The notes under the pieces are model-generated. The model was given only the letters and a program-made list of their open reading frames with translations, did not search any database and was not told where the DNA came from. From Bacteroidaceae bacterium (GTDB lineage: Bacteria > Bacteroidota > Bacteroidia > Bacteroidales > Bacteroidaceae): a stretch of 43,748 nt of DNA. Position 1 is the stretch's first letter; each line of letters starts with the position of its first letter. The stretch covers positions 1 to 43,748 of the forward strand of contig JAEEZS010000065.1 in assembly GCA_016291905.1 (NCBI GenBank), written 5' to 3'. The position numbers were made by a program, and so were the translations under genes. Positions 31,401-39,837 of the stretch are shown here, piece by piece.

Positions 31401-33356
31401 TCAGGGTTTTGGGGTGAGGATAGCGACGTAGCCGCCTGCGGGGGCAAGACGGAGTTTAAGGGGACGGCCTGCGCGGAGGGTGACGGTCTTGTGGGTGAGC
31501 TCCGTAGGCTTCTTGTCGGCCTTGGGAGCGTCGGCCCAGTACTCGAGCTGATAGTCGCCCGTAGGGAGGAACGACGTGTCGAGGGTAAGGGTACGGGGCT
31601 GGCTGTTGCCCAGCACGCCCACAAACCATGCGCTGCCACTACGGCGGGCAAGGGCCACGTAGTCGCCGGGATAGCCTGCGAGGAAGCGGGTGTCGTCCCA
31701 CGTGGTCTGCACACGGCTGAGGAAATCGGCGCCCGGCTGCCCGAGGACATGGTCGGGGTGCTCGCAGAAGACGGTGAGGGGGCTCTCGTAGATGACAAAC
31801 TTCGCCAGCTCGGCACAGCGGGTGTTGGCAACGAGGGTGGGCGTCTGCGGACGGAAATCAGCAGCGGTGACGTTGAGGAAGCCGCCCGGGGTGTAGTCCA
31901 TCGGGCCTGCCAGCATGCGAGTGAAGGGGAGTGTGGTGTTGTGTTCGGGCGTCACACGGGGGGAGAACTTGTAGTACTCCTCGCCCAGCACGCCCTCGCG
32001 CGTAAGCAGATTGGGCCAGGTGCGCTCGATGCCGTCGGGCTTCGTCGCTCCGTGGAAATCGACCATCAGGTGATGCTCGGCAGCGCAGGCGACGATGCGG
32101 CGGTACCAGTTCATCATCTCCTGATCGTCGCGGTCCATGAAATCAATCTTGATGCCGGCGATGCCCCACTTCTCATACTCGGCAAAGGCACGGCGGAAGG
32201 CGCCGTTGCGATTGACGTCGGTGCAGTAGAGCCAGAGCCAGCAGCGCACGTTCTTCTGACGGGCGTAGGAGAGGATGCCCGGCATGTCAAGCTGGGGTGC
32301 AGGACGGGTGATGTCGGCCTTGGGGGTGTTGTAGGGGCCGTACCACTGCCAATCGATGAGCATATAGGGCCAGCCCTCGGCAGCAGCCAAGTCGATGTAC
32401 TGCTTGATGACATCGGTCTCCATCTTCACCTCGCCGCTCCACCAATGGTCCCACGCAGCCAGGCCGGGTTTTATCCATAAGGGGTCGGCAATGGCGCACG
32501 GGGGATTGAGGCCTTGGATAATCTCTGACTCGATGAATCGCCCTGGATTATCGGCCACGAGCATCACGCGCCAGGGCGAGGTGGCCTGCTCGTCGAAGCG
32601 CACCTTCACGCCATCCGCAGGCTCGCCAGGCAGGGGCGACAAGCGGGTGGAGAGGCTGACGAGCTTCTCGTCGGTGCCCTCGCTACGCCCGATATAGCAC
32701 GAAGCGAAGTCGTTGATACAGGCTTCGGTGATGGCCATGTAGTGTGTGTCGTCTATCTCAATGAGAAAGGGCAAGCCCATGACCCGCTCGGTGGAGAGGG
32801 CGGTGGCGGCAGTCTTCCAGAAGGAGTCTTCCTGGCTGGAGGTGTAGTCGGGGTTGTAGATGGCTGCCCACGCCGAGGCTGTGGAGGGGATACGGAAGCC
32901 CGTGAGCTCGCGGGTGATCTGGCGGTTGCCGATGCGCGCAGCACCGTAGAGGGTGTAGCGGAATGCCGCCCCGCCGTTGAAGACGCGCACCTCAATGTCC
33001 ATGCGGCGACGGTCGCCACTTGCCTCGATGAGCTGCAACGTGGTCTCATTCCAAGCGAGGAAGACGTCCTCGTGGCGGTTCTTCACTACAGGATGCCAAT
33101 GATCAGTCGCGGTCTTGATACGGGCAGGGCCAACGAGCGTAAAAGGACCCGAGAGGGGTTTCTCGCCCTTGAACTCATAACCCATCGGGGAAGGGGCTAC
33201 AAGCTGAGTGCCGCCCGAGGTGAGGGTGTAGGTGAGTGCGTCGTCGGTCTGGATGGTGAGGACAAGGTTGCCGTCGGGGGAAGAAACGCTGACATCGGCC
33301 GCCGTGAGGGAGAGAGAAACGGCGAAGAGGGAGAGACAAAAAAGGAGAGGTTTCAT
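31401..33356 (-). CDS. Glycoside hydrolase family 97 (alpha-galactosidase/alpha-glucosidase)
   Basis: The 651-aa secreted enzyme has a signal peptide (MKPLLFCLSLFAVSLSLTAA), the N-terminal GH97 beta-sandwich (SPDGNLVLTIQTDD; SPMGYEF), a central TIM barrel and a C-terminal beta domain. Barrel motifs include GIAGIKIDFMDRDDQ and GEEYYKFSPR, then TPEHNTTLPFTRMLAGPMDYTPG. The Asp in KIDFMDRD matches the nucleophile position of retaining GH97 enzymes, favouring a retaining alpha-galactosidase-like member over the inverting SusB type. This is from memory of the family. It is the last gene of the minus-strand run, 48 nt after apbE. Confidence 0.88.
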   Translation of the reverse strand: MKPLLFCLSLFAVSLSLTAADVSVSSPDGNLVLTIQTDDALTYTLTSGGTQLVAPSPMGYEFKGEKPLSGPFTLVGPARIKTATDHWHPVVKNRHEDVFLAWNETTLQLIEASGDRRRMDIEVRVFNGGAAFRYTLYGAARIGNRQITRELTGFRIPSTASAWAAIYNPDYTSSQEDSFWKTAATALSTERVMGLPFLIEIDDTHYMAITEACINDFASCYIGRSEGTDEKLVSLSTRLSPLPGEPADGVKVRFDEQATSPWRVMLVADNPGRFIESEIIQGLNPPCAIADPLWIKPGLAAWDHWWSGEVKMETDVIKQYIDLAAAEGWPYMLIDWQWYGPYNTPKADITRPAPQLDMPGILSYARQKNVRCWLWLYCTDVNRNGAFRRAFAEYEKWGIAGIKIDFMDRDDQEMMNWYRRIVACAAEHHLMVDFHGATKPDGIERTWPNLLTREGVLGEEYYKFSPRVTPEHNTTLPFTRMLAGPMDYTPGGFLNVTAADFRPQTPTLVANTRCAELAKFVIYESPLTVFCEHPDHVLGQPGADFLSRVQTTWDDTRFLAGYPGDYVALARRSGSAWFVGVLGNSQPRTLTLDTSFLPTGDYQLEYWADAPKADKKPTELTHKTVTLRAGRPLKLRLAPAGGYVAILTPKP

Positions 33357-33404
33357 AATTTAATAAGGAGTGAAGGAGATTAGGCGTATAGGAGGATGAG
33401 GGGG

Positions 33405-34442
33405 CTACTCGTCCCAACGGCCAAGACGGAGGTTAGTGTAGCTCGTGCTGTCAGGGGTGGCCAGGATGAGGTAGGCACGGAGGTCGGGGCGGGCATCGAC
33501 GATGAGACGGGCACTGTCGGCACCGATGACCATGAAGGAGGTGGCAAGAGCGTCGGCCTCCATGCAGGTGGGAGCGATGACGGTAGCTGAGAGCACGGCG
33601 TGCTGTACAGGGTAGCCAAGACGCGGGTCGACGGTGTGGGCATAGCGCTGACCGTCACGATAGTAGAAGTTGCGGTAGTTGCCCGAGGTGGCAAGGGCGC
33701 AATCGGTGAGTGCGAGGATGGTGTCGAGCGGGGTGGCCTCTCCCTCACGGGGCGAGGGAACTTCGGTGGGTCGGCTGATGCCGATGCGCCAGGGATATCC
33801 CTTGGGGTTGACACCATGCACGACGACCTCGCCGCCGATCTCCACCATGTAGTTGTGGATACCAAGGCTACGGAAAAGTTCCGCCACGCAGTCGGAGCCA
33901 AAGCCTTTGGCAATGGCGCTGCAGTCGAGGAGGGTGCGGGGGTCGCGCTTCACGATGCGCGTGCCTTCCATCTGCACTTTATCCATACCGACAAAGGAGA
34001 GCAGGCTATCGATGGCCTGCGAGGAGGGGAACTCAGATTGGCGGAAGCCGAAGCCCCAGGCGTTGACGAGCGGGGCACAGGTGATGTCGAAAGCACCGTT
34101 TGTGAGGTGATACACCTCGTCGGCTTTGCGCCAGACGGTACGAAAGAGGCTGTCCGTCTCCATGCTCTCGCCTGTGTTGATGCGAGTGATGACGGAGTGC
34201 TCGTTGAAGGGCGACAAGGAGTTGTCGACCTCGTGCATGCGGTCCTCGATGAGGGACTGAATGTCGGTTTTGTACTGGTACGTCACCTTATAGACGGTGC
34301 CGAAGATGTAGCCTTGGTTGGTGTGGTATGCCCCACCTCCTCCCGAAGGGATGAGAAGGGAGGGAAAACCGACAATCAGCACGGTGCCCACAAGGAGAAG
34401 GGCAAGGATGACCCAGTTGATGGGTTTCTTCATTTCGTTCAT
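33405..34442 (-). CDS. apbE: FAD:protein FMN transferase ApbE
   Basis: The 345-aa protein attaches FMN to Thr/Ser of partner proteins such as the Na+-pumping NQR and Rnf complexes, outside the cytoplasmic membrane. It has an N-terminal membrane segment (about 8-31) that probably anchors it. ApbE motifs are FGTVYKVTY, the stretch NSLSPFNEHSVITRIN, NGAFDITCAPLVNAWGFG, CSAIAKGFGSD, IGGEVVVHG and HTVDPRLGYP. The start codon overlaps the mntP stop by one nucleotide (TGATG). The usual flavoprotein partners are not in this window. Confidence 0.95.
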   Translation of the reverse strand: MNEMKKPINWVILALLLVGTVLIVGFPSLLIPSGGGGAYHTNQGYIFGTVYKVTYQYKTDIQSLIEDRMHEVDNSLSPFNEHSVITRINTGESMETDSLFRTVWRKADEVYHLTNGAFDITCAPLVNAWGFGFRQSEFPSSQAIDSLLSFVGMDKVQMEGTRIVKRDPRTLLDCSAIAKGFGSDCVAELFRSLGIHNYMVEIGGEVVVHGVNPKGYPWRIGISRPTEVPSPREGEATPLDTILALTDCALATSGNYRNFYYRDGQRYAHTVDPRLGYPVQHAVLSATVIAPTCMEADALATSFMVIGADSARLIVDARPDLRAYLILATPDSTSYTNLRLGRWDE

Positions 34443-35017
34443 CAGGCCATACCCGTTAAGTGTTGGACAAGAATCTTAATACCGATAAGGATAAGGATGA
34501 CTCCTCCCACCTGAGAGGCAGGGAGGTGGAAGCGCTTTCCCAGACGGATGCCGAGGTATGAGCCGACTAGGGAGAGGACGAAAGAGACAAGACCGATGAT
34601 GAGAATAGGGATAACGATGGAGCCGAAGGTGGTCATCCCCGTACAGGCAAACGAGATGCCGACAGCAAGGGCGTCGATGCTGGTAGCAACAGCCAAACCG
34701 AGGACGACGTGGAGACGTGTGGGGTCGAAAGAGCTTTCCTCGTTTCCCTTGCAGCCTTCCCAGAACATCCTTGCCCCAATGAACGCCAACAGGCCGAAGG
34801 CTATCCAATGGTCGATGCGCTCGATGTAGCCGCTGAAGAACTGCATCCCTGCCCACCCAATCAAGGGCATCAGCGCCTGAAACAAGCCGAACAACAACGC
34901 CATTATCAGGATGGGACGAAGGCGCACGCGCTTTAGTATCAAGCCGCTAGTGACGGACACCGCGAAGCAATCCATCGCCAACGCTACAGCCAAAAGCCAA
35001 ATCTCAACAGCAGTCAT
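34442..35017 (-). CDS. mntP: Putative manganese efflux pump MntP
   Basis: The 191-aa protein has six hydrophobic helices in two homologous halves, each with the acidic signature of the family (ALAMDCFAVSVTSG early; ATSIDALAVGISFA in the second half). MntP exports Mn2+ from the cytoplasm. It overlaps apbE by one nucleotide and lies 52 nt after the DUF6048-like gene. That leader is too short to hold the yybP-ykoY manganese riboswitch found before some mntP genes. Confidence 0.95.
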   Translation of the reverse strand: MTAVEIWLLAVALAMDCFAVSVTSGLILKRVRLRPILIMALLFGLFQALMPLIGWAGMQFFSGYIERIDHWIAFGLLAFIGARMFWEGCKGNEESSFDPTRLHVVLGLAVATSIDALAVGISFACTGMTTFGSIVIPILIIGLVSFVLSLVGSYLGIRLGKRFHLPASQVGGVILILIGIKILVQHLTGMA

Positions 35018-35069
35018 TCTTATTTATTATTATTTTACGATCTGCATATATCGACAAATCGTAGTTCTT

Positions 35070-35723
35070 TTAGAAGTTCCATATCAGTTGGTAGGTGGCA
35101 CCGAAGGTTTCCGTGCCGTGAATGCCATAACCAGGGATAAACCACGGATTGCCGTTAGCAGAGGTGCAGTTGGAGAACAGGCGTTTGTAGCGGATGCTCC
35201 AGCCCAGAGAAAAGCCCTTCCACACACGGCTACGGATGCCCACGACCGCCTCGCCCCAAAAGGCACGGCAGGGAATATCGGTAAGGGTAAAGGGAACGAT
35301 GCCTCCCGTGACGGGGTCGGTGAGCGGAGCGGCTTCCACATTATAAGTACTGTTGCTGTACCCCACACGGGCACCGCAGAAGATGAATCCGACGGGCGAA
35401 TGTTTCTTGTACTGAAAATTGTAGTCCATTCCCACGCGGTAATAGGGCGCTGCCGTGGTGTAGCGGATGCCATAGAGGTCGCCCACGGTGTTGCAATGTC
35501 CATACCCCACCTCCACCACAGGGAAGAAGCGGTCCTGCAAGTTCACGGCCACCGATGCTTCATTGTTATAAAAGGCATCGCTGACGAAGATGGGGTATAT
35601 CCAGCCGAAGACATCTGCCGAGACAGAAACACCACGGAAAAAGGGCGATGCTTCCTCGGCACGACCCGAGAGGGAGAGCAGCAGGCTAATCGCCAAACAC
35701 AAGCTGAATGTTCTCCTGCGCAT
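35070..35723 (-). CDS. Outer-membrane beta-barrel-like protein (DUF6048-like)
   Basis: The 217-aa protein has a signal peptide (MRRRTFSLCLAISLLLSLSGRAEE) and alternating amphipathic strands ending in an aromatic residue (YQLIWNF), typical of small outer-membrane barrels. Motifs such as VEVGYGHCN and YYRVGMDYNF resemble the DUF6048 family, usually paired with a DUF6452 lipoprotein as here (family name from memory). Its start overlaps the end of the lipoprotein gene by 38 nt, implying coupled translation. Function unknown. Confidence 0.7.
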   Translation of the reverse strand: MRRRTFSLCLAISLLLSLSGRAEEASPFFRGVSVSADVFGWIYPIFVSDAFYNNEASVAVNLQDRFFPVVEVGYGHCNTVGDLYGIRYTTAAPYYRVGMDYNFQYKKHSPVGFIFCGARVGYSNSTYNVEAAPLTDPVTGGIVPFTLTDIPCRAFWGEAVVGIRSRVWKGFSLGWSIRYKRLFSNCTSANGNPWFIPGYGIHGTETFGATYQLIWNF

Positions 35724-36198
35724 CGTAATTGATTTCGGGATGAGTGATTTGGATGGACTGCATCAGATGGTGCGTGCAGTCCACCGCGGTAAGGGTGTGG
35801 AACATAGCCGTTCCGCAGTCAAGGGAGATGAAGTAGGGGTGATTGTCATGGAGGATGAACACCGAGTCGCTGACCCCCAAGCGGGCAAAGCGGAAGACAA
35901 AAGTGTCGCACATGCTGCTGTAACCCAGCGGAAAGGCAAGGTTGGAGGCGCCCAGTTTACGGTTGAGCACCACCGAGTCGCCCTTCTCGCGCACAATGCT
36001 TACGGTGAGCGTGTCCATAATCTGGCAGGGATTACCGTCGGCCATATAGAAGTTCATCGTGGCAGAGACGGTGTTATTGATGACACAGTCGTCGCCTCCA
36101 CAGCTGACGAGCAAGGGGAGAAGAGCCAATGACGTTAAGGTCGTTAAAATCCTTAAGGACCTTAATGTCTTTAACGCCGCAAAGGGAAAGTGGCTCAT
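35686..36198 (-). CDS. DUF6452-like lipoprotein
   Basis: The 170-aa protein starts at the ATG at 36198, where ATGA overlaps the glycosyltransferase stop; the longer frame from 36321 lies wholly inside that gene and is rejected. The lipobox is LLVSC, about 36 residues in. The mature part begins GGDDCVINNTVSATMNFY and continues with beta strands, in the style of DUF6452 lipoproteins of Bacteroidales (from memory). The signal peptide is encoded by a 9-bp periodic repeat (LKTLRSLRILTTLTSLAL). Function unknown; probably acts with the next gene's outer-membrane protein. Confidence 0.75.
   Translation of the reverse strand: MSHFPFAALKTLRSLRILTTLTSLALLPLLVSCGGDDCVINNTVSATMNFYMADGNPCQIMDTLTVSIVREKGDSVVLNRKLGASNLAFPLGYSSMCDTFVFRFARLGVSDSVFILHDNHPYFISLDCGTAMFHTLTAVDCTHHLMQSIQITHPEINYDAQENIQLVFGD
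36129..36174. repeat. 9-bp periodic repeat within the lipoprotein signal-peptide codons
   Basis: Read on the minus strand, five near-consecutive units of TTA-ARG/ACG-NNN occur (TTAAAGACA, TTAAGGTCC, TTAAGGATT, TTAACGACC, TTAACGTCA), giving a Leu every third residue. Slippage here would lengthen or shorten the hydrophobic signal in frame. Confidence 0.65.
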
Positions 36199-37130
36199 AG
36201 TTCCTTCTCGACGTTGTAGTTGTTGCGGCTTTCGGAATTGCGGCTGATGAGATCGCCGATGAAGCCCGTGAGGAACATCTGCGTGCCGAGTATCATACCC
36301 ACTAAGGCAAGGAAGAACCACACACTGTTCGTCAGGTAGATGTGGCTGACCAAGCGGGCGATGAGTAGGCAGACGATGATGATAAAGCAGACAATGAACA
36401 TCACCGAACCCCAGAGTCCGAAGAAGTGCATCGGCTTGACGCCGAACTTGCTGAGGAACCAGAGGGTCAGCAGGTCGAGGTAGCCGTTGACGAAACGGTT
36501 GAGGCCGAACTTTGTCTTGCCATACTTGCGGGCCTGATGGTGGACGACCTTTTCACCGATTTTGGTAAAGCCAGCGTTCTTGGCCAGATAGGGGATGTAG
36601 CGGTGCATCTCCCCATAGACTTCGATGCTCTTGATGACATCGCGACGGTAGCTCTTGAGGCCACAGTTGAAGTCGTGGAGATTGTGGATGCCGCTGACCT
36701 TGCGGGCCGTAGCGTTGAAAAGCTTGGTGGGAATGGTCTTCGAGAGGGGGTCGTAGCGCTTCTGCTTATAGCCGCTGACGAGGTCGTAGCCGTCCTCAAC
36801 AATCATACGGCGAAGTTCGGGTATCTCATCGGGAGAATCCTGAAGGTCAGCATCCATCGTGATGACCACGTCGCCCTGGGCACGGCGGAAACCGCAGAAG
36901 AGGGCTGGGCTCTTGCCGTAGTTACGGCGGAACTTGATGCCCTTCACCTCAGCGGGATTGTCGGCATGAAGCTGCTCGATGACCTCCCACGACTCGTCGG
37001 TGCTGCCATCATTGACAAAGATGACCTCGTAAGTGAATCCTTTCTCGTCCATCACGCGCTTAATCCAAGCATACAGTTCGGGCAGCGATTCGGCTTCGTT
37101 ATAAAGCGGTACTATAACTGAAATATCCAT
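36195..37130 (-). CDS. Family 2 glycosyltransferase, polyisoprenyl-phosphate type (GtrB/DPM-like)
   Basis: The 311-aa protein has a GT-A catalytic domain (VIVPLYNEAESLPEL, FVNDGSTDES, metal motif MDADLQDSP, FRRNYGKSPALFCGFRRA) and two C-terminal TM helices (about 232-258 and 268-295). Enzymes of this type move a sugar from a nucleotide donor to undecaprenyl/dolichyl phosphate for use outside the inner membrane. The sugar is not predictable. It lies 25 nt after the DUF4199 gene and overlaps the lipoprotein gene by 4 nt. Confidence 0.9.
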   Translation of the reverse strand: MDISVIVPLYNEAESLPELYAWIKRVMDEKGFTYEVIFVNDGSTDESWEVIEQLHADNPAEVKGIKFRRNYGKSPALFCGFRRAQGDVVITMDADLQDSPDEIPELRRMIVEDGYDLVSGYKQKRYDPLSKTIPTKLFNATARKVSGIHNLHDFNCGLKSYRRDVIKSIEVYGEMHRYIPYLAKNAGFTKIGEKVVHHQARKYGKTKFGLNRFVNGYLDLLTLWFLSKFGVKPMHFFGLWGSVMFIVCFIIIVCLLIARLVSHIYLTNSVWFFLALVGMILGTQMFLTGFIGDLISRNSESRNNYNVEKEL

Positions 37131-37155
37131 TGAACTATTACATTTTATTATGATT

Positions 37156-37740
37156 TTACGATTGAGATTGGGCGGGACGTTTGGTGAAGATGGCGATGAG
37201 AAGGGCGGCGATACTGCCCCAGAAGAGGTTGTTAACCAGCAGTTCCATCACCAATTGAATGGGCTTCAGGGCGGCAAGGGACTCAAAGGTCTTCTCTATC
37301 ACATCAAGCTGGTTCTGCCAAGCAAGCTGGTCGGTGACACCCTCGACGGACGTCTCACGCATTGTGGCTATGTTTTCAGCATAAGCCTGCGCCAACATTC
37401 CATTATCAAAGACAGCGAAGTATACGTAGTGGGCTACGGCCACGAGCAAGGAGGCAAAAAAGAACATCCGCAGGGCAAACGTCCACGCCGTGAGAAACGG
37501 CATTCCTTCAGGCATCTCGGTCTGCTGGAAACGTTTTACCATCCGCCAAGCCAACACGGGCACCATCAGGGTTAGCACGATGAACAGCATTCCTGCAAAC
37601 CCCGACGTCAGGCTCAAGGGGAAGAGGCAGAACTTGACGATGTAGTACACGCCAAGCAACGTGCCCAAGCTCATTGACTTTTGGCGGAACATGGCCGCCT
37701 TTTCCCTGAAATCGTTGTTATCAGCCATCCGTATTGCCAT
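37156..37740 (-). CDS. DUF4199-family membrane protein
   Basis: The 194-aa protein has about four TM helices (starting near LGTLLGVYYIVKFCLF, FAGMLFIVLTLMVPVLAW, LRMFFFASLLVAVAHYVYF, and LLVNNLFWGSIAALLIAIF). The layout with a long helical stretch before the last TM fits DUF4199, which in Bacteroidota commonly sits next to a GT2 like this one. I place the start at 37740, one nucleotide after the rnr stop; an upstream ATG at 37779 would overlap rnr, and an ATG at 37728 is also possible. Function unknown. Confidence 0.8.
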   Translation of the reverse strand: MAIRMADNNDFREKAAMFRQKSMSLGTLLGVYYIVKFCLFPLSLTSGFAGMLFIVLTLMVPVLAWRMVKRFQQTEMPEGMPFLTAWTFALRMFFFASLLVAVAHYVYFAVFDNGMLAQAYAENIATMRETSVEGVTDQLAWQNQLDVIEKTFESLAALKPIQLVMELLVNNLFWGSIAALLIAIFTKRPAQSQS

Positions 37741-37741
37741 C

Positions 37742-39730
37742 TTAGTCCACCAGTGCGAAGTTGAGTTGTTTCTTATCAAGATCGCAGTGCGAGACCTCCA
37801 CCTTCACAGCGTCACCCAAGTAGTAGCGGTTGTGCGTGTGGCGGCCCACAAGGCAGTAGTTACGCTCGTCGAACTCATAGTGGTCATCGTCGAGATCGCG
37901 CATCGGGATAAGACCTTCGCACTTGTTCTCAATGATTTCGGCATAGAGTCCCCACTCGGTGACGCCGCTGATGACGGCATCGAACACCTGACCCATACGG
38001 TCCTGCATAAACTCCACCTGCTTGTACTTGATGCTGGCGCGCTCGGCAGAGGCTGCCAACTGTTCCATGGCGCTGGAATGGTCGCACAGCTCCTCGTACT
38101 TGGCTTTGGAAACGCTGCGTCCACCTGCCAGATAGCGCGCAAGAAGTCGATGCACCATCATATCGGGATAACGGCGGATGGGCGACGTGAAATGGGTGTA
38201 GTAGTCGAAGGCAAGGCCATAGTGACCTATGTTGTCGGTGCTGTAGCGGGCTTTCTGCATTGCCTTCAGCGAGATGGTCTCAATGAGGTTCTGCTCTTTC
38301 TTGCCCTTAACGTCGTTGAGCAGCTTGTTGATGCTCTGCGAGACGGCCTGTTTGTCGCCCGTGGTCTTCAGCTTGTAGCCGAAGCGGCTGATGAAGTGAG
38401 CCACATTGTCGAGTTTTTCCACGTCGGGCAAGTCGTGGATACGGTAGGGGAAGACTTTCTGCTGCTTCGAGGGCACGGCACCGATGGTGGTTGCCACGAT
38501 GCGGTTTGCCAGCAGCATAAACTCCTCAATCAGCTGGTGGCTCTCGGTCTGCTCCTTGATGTGGACACTGATGGGATGGCCTTTCTCATCGACATCGAAG
38601 CCGACTTCCACACGGTCGAAGGCAATGGAGCCGTGCTCGAAACGCTCCTTACGGAGAATCTGCGCCAAGCGGTTCAGGGTCAGCAGTTCGGAGGCATATG
38701 GGTCGGCAGCCTGTTGACCCCTATCAATAATCTCCTGAACCTCCTCGTAGTTGTAGCGACGGTTGCTGCGGATGACGGTGTGGACAATCTTGTGGTAGCG
38801 CACGCGCCCCTTGTCGTCCATATGCACGATGACGGCATAGCAGAGTTTGTCCTCATTGGGACGGAGGGAGCAGATGTAGTTGCAGAGGCGCTCGGGCAGC
38901 ATCGGGATGGTGCGGTCGACGAGATAGACGCTGGTGGCACGCTTCTGGGCCTCCTTGTCGATGATGCCGCCCTCACCCACGTAGTGGGTGACGTCGGCGA
39001 TGTGGACGCCGATTTCCCACTGCCCGTCCTTCATCCGACGGATGGAGAGGGCATCGTCGAAGTCCTTGGCATCGTAGGGGTCGATGGTAAAGGTGAGGAT
39101 GTTGCGGAAGTCTTCGCGCTGCGCAATGTCCGCCTCCGATATCACGTCGGAGATGTGGTTGGCGGCATCTTCGACAGCCTTCGGATAGATGTAGGGGAGA
39201 CCATACTCGGCAAGGATGGCGTGCATCTCGGTGGTGTTGTCGCCACTCTGTCCCAAGATGTCCACCACGTGGCCGATGGGGTTGCGCGAGTTGCCAGGCC
39301 ATTCCACGACCTTCACCACGGCTTTGTCGCCCGTGCGTCCGTTCTTCAGCTTACTGGTGGGGACGAAGATGTCGGCAGGGAGTTCACGGCTGTTGGAGAG
39401 CAGATAGGCGCTGTTCTTGCCCACCTTGAGGGTGCCGACGAACTCGCGTCCGATGATGGATTCCTCCTCCTCGGCTTCCTCGTCGGCAGCGGCCCCGTGG
39501 ACGGCGCTCAGGTGATAGTATCCCTTGCGTCCCTCTTCGATATATCCGTCCTCCAGCATCTCCTGGATGACGTCGGCAGCAAGCATCTTCAGCGGGTGGG
39601 TCTTGAGGCGGAGTTCCTGGAACACCTTGTTAAGAGTGATGTCGTCGTACTCGGCAAACATATCTGCCATGGCTGCGGTTAGCATCCGTTTTGTCATTCG
39701 GCGAGCCTTTCTTTCTGGTGATTTTCCCAT
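37742..39730 (-). CDS. rnr: Ribonuclease R
   Basis: The 662-aa hydrolytic 3'-5' exoribonuclease degrades structured RNA. It starts with an Arg/Lys-rich helical region, then cold-shock domains, the RNB catalytic domain (FTIDPYDAKDFDDALS with the metal Asp cluster; TSPIRRYPDMMVHRLL) and a C-terminal S1 domain (SGVTEWGLYAEI). It is somewhat shorter than E. coli RNase R. The ATG at 39730 is chosen; the frame extends to 39844 but that part overlaps the promoter (TATCTTTG at 39758-39751). It heads an eight-gene minus-strand run. Confidence 0.95.
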   Translation of the reverse strand: MGKSPERKARRMTKRMLTAAMADMFAEYDDITLNKVFQELRLKTHPLKMLAADVIQEMLEDGYIEEGRKGYYHLSAVHGAAADEEAEEEESIIGREFVGTLKVGKNSAYLLSNSRELPADIFVPTSKLKNGRTGDKAVVKVVEWPGNSRNPIGHVVDILGQSGDNTTEMHAILAEYGLPYIYPKAVEDAANHISDVISEADIAQREDFRNILTFTIDPYDAKDFDDALSIRRMKDGQWEIGVHIADVTHYVGEGGIIDKEAQKRATSVYLVDRTIPMLPERLCNYICSLRPNEDKLCYAVIVHMDDKGRVRYHKIVHTVIRSNRRYNYEEVQEIIDRGQQAADPYASELLTLNRLAQILRKERFEHGSIAFDRVEVGFDVDEKGHPISVHIKEQTESHQLIEEFMLLANRIVATTIGAVPSKQQKVFPYRIHDLPDVEKLDNVAHFISRFGYKLKTTGDKQAVSQSINKLLNDVKGKKEQNLIETISLKAMQKARYSTDNIGHYGLAFDYYTHFTSPIRRYPDMMVHRLLARYLAGGRSVSKAKYEELCDHSSAMEQLAASAERASIKYKQVEFMQDRMGQVFDAVISGVTEWGLYAEIIENKCEGLIPMRDLDDDHYEFDERNYCLVGRHTHNRYYLGDAVKVEVSHCDLDKKQLNFALVD

Positions 39731-39750
39731 AGTGCGTAGGTTTTTATTCG

Positions 39751-39785
39751 CAAAGATAGACAAAAAAATCGGAATGGTGCACAAG
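39751..39785 (-). promoter_or_regulatory. Promoter of the rnr run
   Basis: TATCTTTG at 39758-39751 is an exact -7 match on the minus strand, 20 nt before the rnr ATG. CTTG at 39785-39782 is the nearest -33-like element, with a 23-nt spacer. Confidence 0.65.
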
Positions 39786-39801
39786 TTTACGAAAAATTGG
39801 C

Positions 39802-39809
39802 TATTTTTG
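39802..39809 (+). promoter_or_regulatory. Candidate -7 element of the epimerase/aminopeptidase pair
   Basis: TATTTTTG fits TAnnTTTG and lies 28 nt before the ATG at 39838. It is divergent from the rnr promoter within about 45 bp. A TTTG -33 is not evident. Confidence 0.5.
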
Positions 39810-39837
39810 CATTCCAAAAGCAAAGTGACAGGTGGAA

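Noticed and set aside
35018..35069. yybP-ykoY manganese riboswitch upstream of mntP
   Set aside because: Only 52 nt separate mntP from the previous gene, too little for the riboswitch, and no matching structure is visible.
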